From positions 16,345,001 through 16,409,000 of the forward strand of contig NC_092680.1 of NCBI RefSeq assembly GCF_964355755.1: a stretch of 64,000 nucleotides of DNA, read 5' to 3'. The position numbers and the translations under genes were made by a program. The number at the start of each line of letters is the position of its first letter. The stretch's first letter is position 1. The DNA comes from Antedon mediterranea. Its lineage: Eukaryota; Echinodermata; Crinoidea; Comatulida; Antedonidae. Below, piece by piece: positions 62,361 to 64,000 of the stretch. A model generated the notes under the pieces. It ran no database searches. It was given only the letters and a program-made list of their open reading frames with translations, and was not told the origin of the DNA.

Positions 62361-63253
62361 TGATATATATATATATATATATATAGATCCAAGGCAAATT
62401 ACTGAAAAAAATGACAATGCTGTGGGTATCAGTGGCTGGATCTCAATGGAGATACAAAATAAAAGCGAAAAGCTAAATCAAAAACGAGAAGTAAAACAGC
62501 CAGAAAAGTTAGCAGCGCTTTCGGGCAACACTAGCCCTTCATCAGTGCAAGTGAAGGAATATGGATAACGTCATAGTATAAAGCAATTTGGTAAAGTTAT
62601 CCAAAGTACCCTCCAGGATTACAGTAAAATCAGATCAAAATTGATACAAACAGTAGAAAATATATATAAATCCAAAGGCAAATTACTTAAAAAATGACAA
62701 TGCTGTGGGTATCAGTGACTGGATCTCAATGGAGATACAAAATAAAAGCGAAAAGCTAAATATTATATGGAAAAAACAAATATCACACCATTATTTATTA
62801 TTACATCTCGTTTATCTAAAATGTCCTGTAGTGGAGCTGTAGCAATAAGCGGAAAACTTTAGGTAGGTTTGTAGCACACAGAATCTGTACCTATCTATTC
62901 CGCTCAACCACCATGGTCATTAAATTAATAACATAGATTCTATATTCTTGTTTTCTGCTTACTGTTGTGTAAACGTGTAAATTGGCCTTATGTAAGCCTA
63001 AAGTTAGACTTAGCTTATAAATATAAACACGATAAATTATAAGTTTATCCATCTTGTAATTGATGAGTTACTCACTGTTGAATGTTTATAAAATAAAATG
63101 AAATATATTTTTTTAAATTATATTCCAATAATTCTTCTTAAGTGTAGACAAATTAAATTGACTTAATTTACCAAATTCAGGATCTGCTTCCTTTAAACCT
63201 TTAAATGTTTGATCGATGCCACCCATACTCTTGTCTTGATAATATCCAACAAT
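37503..63253 (-). CDS. TTC38: TTC38, tetratricopeptide repeat protein 38 (5' end beyond window)
   Basis: Eleven minus-strand coding exons: 63253-63172, 61928-61757, 55933-55760, 55507-55432, 44180-44057, 43021-42939, 42369-42297, 41918-41750, 39243-39087, 38409-38336, 37596-37503. They join with matching phases to 425 residues and a stop; the human protein is about 469, so roughly 40 N-terminal residues lie off the right edge. Family marks: SMGGIDQTFKGLKEADPEF, IWEDLLVDYPTDLLALKLAQ, TPMRDSIARVFPHW, MHAFGLEESGMYEEA, INPNDCWSSHANAHCFEM, YWHLAVYYVEIGNYSKALDI, AASLLYRLEFEG, RYKIVKMGGSNAQ and RSLLLERKAL near the end. It is a cytosolic TPR protein of unknown biochemical role. All borders have AG and GT; the donor at 44057 (GTTGCA) is weak. 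Introns of 11.3, 5.8 and 6.2 kb hold the transposons described here. Confidence 0.9.
37790..37875. mobile_element. MITE of the CTGTCTAMACTATCAAAC family
   Basis: It begins AGCTGTCTAAACTATCAAAC, then TTTGACAAAAAAAGTGTGAT, and closes with CACATCACATTTTTTTGTCA. Members of the same family lie at 38921-39030, 61255-61402 and 61628-61736. All are within or beside TTC38 introns. Confidence 0.65.
38921..39030. mobile_element. MITE of the CTGTCTACACTATCAAA family
   Basis: The left end reads AGCTCTGTCTACACTATCAA, followed by GTGTGATGTTCTCAAATATG and the inverted CATATGACATTTTTT. The right terminus seems lost next to the TTC38 exon at 39087. Confidence 0.6.
39342..40040. repeat. CACTCCGGCCGC and AAAGAGCCGAA arrays, possible element
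   Basis: Three CACTCCGGCCGC words at 39342-39402 and about fifteen AAAGAGCCGAAYGTAATGG-type units at 39733-40000. Between and beside them are TATGGAGCGCC (39443) and its complement GGCGTTCCATA (40026), the core motif of the other inverted-repeat elements. No clean termini or target duplication were found. Overlapping open frames here come from the array. Confidence 0.6.
40060..40350. repeat. TTCTTTAATTGTGYGA tandem array
   Basis: About ten imperfect units built on CTTCTTTAATTGTGCGA. In the first part they are longer units with GGAGCTTTCGAATTTGTTGC. It follows directly on the GAGCCGAA array. Confidence 0.8.
40869..41047. mobile_element. Harbinger-type MITE, 179 bp
   Basis: The terminal inverted repeat AGCGTGGTTCCCACTAG / CTAGTGGGAACCACGCT is flanked by TAA on both sides (40866-40868, 41048-41050). 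Inside, CGTAACGCAAGGACGTAA-type words are mirrored. A 3-bp TWA target is typical of PIF/Harbinger. Confidence 0.75.
42460..42748. mobile_element. MITE with GCCTGTTTTC inverted ends
   Basis: GCCTGTTTTCAACTAG at the left and CTAGTGGAAAACAGGC at the right, each followed outwards by TTAA. The layout is like the 40869 and 49317 elements (a CTAG-like word 10-12 bp from the end). Confidence 0.65.
42759..42901. mobile_element. Short palindromic MITE, CCGGCACG ends
   Basis: The left TTTCACATCTCTTCCAGCAC and the right complement of TTTTTCACACCTGTTCCGGC form imperfect inverted ends around ATTGAACGCCAATG. It abuts the 42460 element. Confidence 0.5.
43748..43872 (-). mobile_element. SINE-like repeat bounded by GTAGGGCAAAC
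   Basis: The minus strand reads TAGTGTAATGGTAGGTTGTC (box-A-like) and GGGTTTGAGTTCCACC (box-B-like), both tRNA-like. GTTTGCCCTAC and its complement lie at the two limits. A related sequence is at 63895-63945 on the plus strand. Confidence 0.45.
44951..46529. mobile_element. hAT-type non-autonomous element
   Basis: The ends CAGTGGTGGCCCCAGC and (reverse complement) CAGGGGTGGCGCCAGG are hAT-like, flanked by the 8-bp duplication GATTAGGC (44943-44950, 46530-46537). Subterminal G/C-rich repeats include CCCCCTCGTCGGGGA on both sides. The interior has a tandem duplication of about 290 bp starting at 45037 and 45325 (GGGAACACGGGTACTTTTTG). No transposase is present, and open frames in the G/C-rich ends are by-products. 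It lies in TTC38 intron 4. Confidence 0.85.
46928..48981. mobile_element. 2,054-bp element with GCGAGGCA subterminal repeats, inserted in the THAP exon
   Basis: The 9-bp word GAAAGATTG lies on both sides (46919-46927, 48982-48990), and the THAP coding sequence is continuous if the element is removed. The ends GAGTGTTGACAAAGTGCGAG and (reverse complement) CGGGTAGTAACAAAGTGCGA lead into arrays of GCGAGGCA / GCGAGGCAA on both sides (46942-47075 and complement 48833-48968). The interior holds a mirrored core with TATGGAGCGCCAAAAGAGCA (48184-48203) and its complement (48593-48612), like the one at 24.3 kb. No transposase is seen. Confidence 0.88.
49317..50696. mobile_element. 1,380-bp Harbinger-type element in the transposase intron
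   Basis: Terminal inverted repeats AGGCTGGTTTCCTGTTGACG / CGTCGACAGGAAACCAGCCT with TTA on both sides (49314-49316, 50697-50699). Long imperfect arms contain repeated CTTACGTCTCTTRCGAAAGT and TTACGTCGA words. There is no long open frame. The TIR start resembles that of the MITE at 40869. Confidence 0.8.
52311..52316 (+). terminator. Poly(A) signal of the transposase
   Basis: AATAAA 135 bp after the transposase stop. A second AATAAA is at 52404. Complementary signals for the opposite gene lie at about 52451-52456. Confidence 0.5.
52637..53030 (-). pseudogene. Remnant of the transposon's second gene (N-terminus fused to PHD finger)
   Basis: The minus-strand frame from ATG 53030 reads LPDLTSMDIMAYLIATPSPY then AYKSTEAYNQFANG. 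As I remember, this is the start of the SWIM zinc-finger/YqaJ-exonuclease proteins carried by such transposons. It stops at about 52770. Overlapping in another frame, CDNKSCPIKWYHHSCLKL and WFCPDF follow, the C-terminal half of a PHD finger whose last Cys is replaced by Phe, with a stop at 52637. The SWIM and nuclease regions that should lie between are missing, so a deletion joined the two ends out of frame. Confidence 0.65.
53280..54880. other. TTC38 intron 4, duplicated block
   Basis: 53818-54082 is duplicated at 56816-57098. The rest shows nothing recognisable apart from TAGGCCTA-rich words near 54640-54740. A 74-codon open frame at 53652-53876 has no supporting feature. Confidence 0.4.
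54885..55216. mobile_element. MITE copy with GGGACAATACAACTTTAAA right end
   Basis: It contains CCCCAGCACTTTCTTCTGTT, CAGATCGGATCTCCCCTGTT and GGCGAAAGTGAATAACTTTA and ends GGGACAATACAACTTTAAA. Similar copies lie at 56519-56815 and about 57170-57423. The right end matches the termini of the MITE at 19652-20192. Confidence 0.65.
58259..59145. mobile_element. 887-bp palindromic element
   Basis: The arms begin GCGATTTTTTTTTTCGTACA on both sides, and the outer 90 bp or so (through GTTGGGGACCCCCTCATGAA) are almost identical reverse complements. The 9-bp word AGGCCGGCC flanks both sides (58250-58258, 59146-59154). Long arms with a 9-bp duplication suggest a Mutator-like non-autonomous element. Confidence 0.8.
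59270..59540. repeat. CCTAGG/TAGGCCTA-rich low-complexity tract
   Basis: An almost continuous mixture of CTAGGCCTAGG, TAGCCTAGC and CTACTAGGC words, the densest cluster in the window of a palindrome that is enriched genome-wide. Confidence 0.7.
59854..60432 (+). CDS. 3' exons of an unrecognised gene inside the TA-flanked element
   Basis: Exon 59854-59958 (35 codons, GAEDDSIRLLDILEKKVAVV, ending VMTMLE before GTAGGT) joins in phase 0 to exon 60172-60432 (VEVIDVSDDVLAEKLQ, ALRIVCMDGSTKIFIV, HTVPNILYQ, then a basic tail, stop at 60430-60432). AATAAA at 60465-60470 lies 33 bp after the stop. The 121 visible residues look like a helix plus a small beta-rich domain. I do not recognise the family. 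The start must be in an earlier exon, perhaps before the 58259 insertion. The acceptor at 59853 is poor, so the left border is uncertain. Confidence 0.5.
61255..61402. mobile_element. MITE of the CTGTCTACACTATCAAAC family, complete copy
   Basis: The left end CTCTGTCTACACTATCAAAC and right end GTTTGATAGTATGGAGACAG are imperfect complements. The body has GTGATGTGCCCATATATGGA and its mirror. Confidence 0.7.
61628..61736. mobile_element. MITE of the same family, partial copy
   Basis: It begins AAGCTCTGTCTAGCTTGACA and contains AAAAGTGTGATGTGCCCAAA. The right part GGCACATCACATTTTGTTTG runs up to the TTC38 exon at 61757. Confidence 0.6.
62249..62317 (-). repeat. tRNA-like sequence (SINE head or tRNA pseudogene)
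   Basis: The minus strand has box A TGGTCTAATGGTTAAGAC, a 4-bp anticodon stem CTGC/GCAG around ATATCAA, and box B with a perfect T stem CCGAG/CTCGG. The anticodon would be ATC, and the acceptor stem does not pair over its full length. A functional tRNA is therefore unlikely; a SINE head is more probable. Confidence 0.5.
62318..62386. repeat. (AT)n microsatellite
   Basis: AT dinucleotide run interrupted once by AGTATG at 62357-62362. Confidence 0.9.
62387..62760. repeat. Direct repeat with hammerhead-like segment
   Basis: A unit beginning AAATTACTGAAAAAAATGAC, then GCTGTGGGTATCAGTGGCTG and ATAAAAGCGAAAAGCTAAAT, is repeated at about 62680-62760. The segment GCGCTTTCGGGCAACACTAG, then CCCTTCATCAGTGC, lies between (62515-62548). 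The minus strand of that segment reads CTGATGA, a GGGC/GCCC hairpin, GAAA. The layout recalls the ends of Penelope-like elements. Confidence 0.5.
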
Positions 63254-63345
63254 CTGTAGTAGATAGAGTTGTTATATAAATACTTAAACTGTTGAACAAT
63301 GACATGAATTACATGGACTGGCATTTGTCATTCTAATCTATGCCC

Positions 63346-63556
63346 GGTAGGGTTTTATGATAAAAAATGTTATCAAGTACATGCTAACATTACACATTTA
63401 TAATTATCTTAGGTGTATTCCGGAACATTTTTGGCGAAGAAGCCGACGAATGAAGGGTTTTTAGAATTAGAAATCAATATAGATTACATGTTAAATTTAC
63501 CACTAGAGTTTGTCAATAACATGTACTTGATATCAGTTTTATCATAAAACCCTACC
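63346..63556. mobile_element. Palindromic MITE with GGTAGGGTTTTATGATAAAA ends
   Basis: GGTAGGGTTTTATGATAAAA at 63346 and its complement ending at 63556; the pairing continues inwards through ATCAAGTACATG. It is about 211 bp with no coding capacity. Confidence 0.75.
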
Positions 63557-63894
63557 AGTATCAGTATGACCGACCGGCTTCAATCCATGTATGCACCTCT
63601 CAAAAATTATTCATTAAAAAACCTTTTGATTCATGATGCATAATAAAGTTAAATTTAATATTTCACAAATTCGGGATGCCTCTGAGTGCTGAATTTTTAT
63701 ATCTCGGCAGCAAAAGATTAATGATGAATGTGCAAATTAAAAATGTTTTGCCTCAGAGTGATTTCTGAAATTATATAGAAATTTTCCCTATTTAAGTTAA
63801 AATTAGCTACTTTGCAATAGTTAAAACAATTATCCTGTTTGACAAGTACATGCTGCTTAGGGCAAGAAGATAGTTTAGGGGTATAAATGCAAGA

Positions 63895-63945
63895 CTAGGC
63901 TAGTGATTTGGAGGTTGTAGGTGGGTTTTAGTCCCACCTGATAAA
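63895..63945 (+). repeat. SINE-like fragment (box B GGTGGGTTTTAGTCCCACC)
   Basis: GGCTAGTGATTTGGAGGTTG followed by TAGGTGGGTTTTAGTCCCAC resembles the minus strand of the repeat at 43748-43872. Confidence 0.35.
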
Positions 63946-64000
63946 TTCCACATTTGTTCCCTAATATATAATTACAATTATGAGTAGCACAAAATATGAG

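Overview
This is a 64-kb window of animal nuclear DNA. Genes are split by GT-AG introns, most of the sequence is nested transposon debris, and the palindrome TAGGCCTA and its relatives (CCTAGG, GGCCTA) are strongly over-represented. The recognisable genes (an SLC17 anion transporter and TTC38), together with Ty3/Gypsy, BEL/Pao, hAT, THAP-DDE and tRNA-SINE relics, fit a marine invertebrate, most likely a deuterostome such as an echinoderm. I cannot name the species from the sequence.

Host genes. (1) The last exons of an unrecognised plus-strand gene lie at 4852-4929 and 8300-8389. A sister terminal exon is at 5117-5239 and a relocated copy of the last exon at 14642-14731. (2) A complete plus-strand SLC17-family (sialin-like) transporter has ten coding exons from 15454 to 22925 (464 aa), and every splice phase is consistent. 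(3) A minus-strand TTC38 orthologue has eleven coding exons from 63253 down to 37503 (425 visible residues; the N-terminal exon or exons lie beyond the right edge). Its introns, two of them 6-11 kb long, hold most of the mobile DNA in the right half.

Mobile DNA, left to right. 977-3347 is a composite element with arrays of a GGACAACTACCCCC-type repeat in opposite orientations at its two ends, an inserted inverted-repeat element, and a 0.65-kb tandem duplication. 5783-7540 is a 28-bp minisatellite of about 62 units that is open in all three forward frames. 11431-13170 is a long-inverted-repeat element with an 8-bp target duplication, carrying a second similar element at 11890-12649. 26542-35656 is a minus-strand Ty3/Gypsy retrotransposon with paired 583-bp LTRs and an AAAG target duplication; its integrase is split by an oppositely oriented solo LTR of the same family with an ATAC duplication. 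44951-46529 is a hAT element (duplication GATTAGGC). 46738-53273 is a THAP/DDE_Tnp_4 transposon resembling the ISL2EU-Harbinger group. Its THAP exon is interrupted by a 2,054-bp element, its intron by a 1,380-bp element, and its second, convergent gene has collapsed by internal deletion. 56084-60948 is another nested palindromic block, and within it a TA-flanked element (57602-60684) carries the two 3' exons of an unrecognised gene with a poly(A) signal.

The most unusual pattern is that several otherwise different inverted-repeat elements (near 11.4, 11.9, 24, 47 and perhaps 39 kb) share mirrored copies of one core motif, TATGGARCGCCAAAAGWGCA. Most of them, and the unrelated-looking elements at 1-3 kb, carry their own array of short subterminal repeats, and where target duplications are visible they are 8-9 bp. 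They look like one transposon lineage that keeps the inner site while replacing the outer repeats. All intron and exon calls are my own reading of splice signals, phase and remembered protein families; no alignment or search was run.
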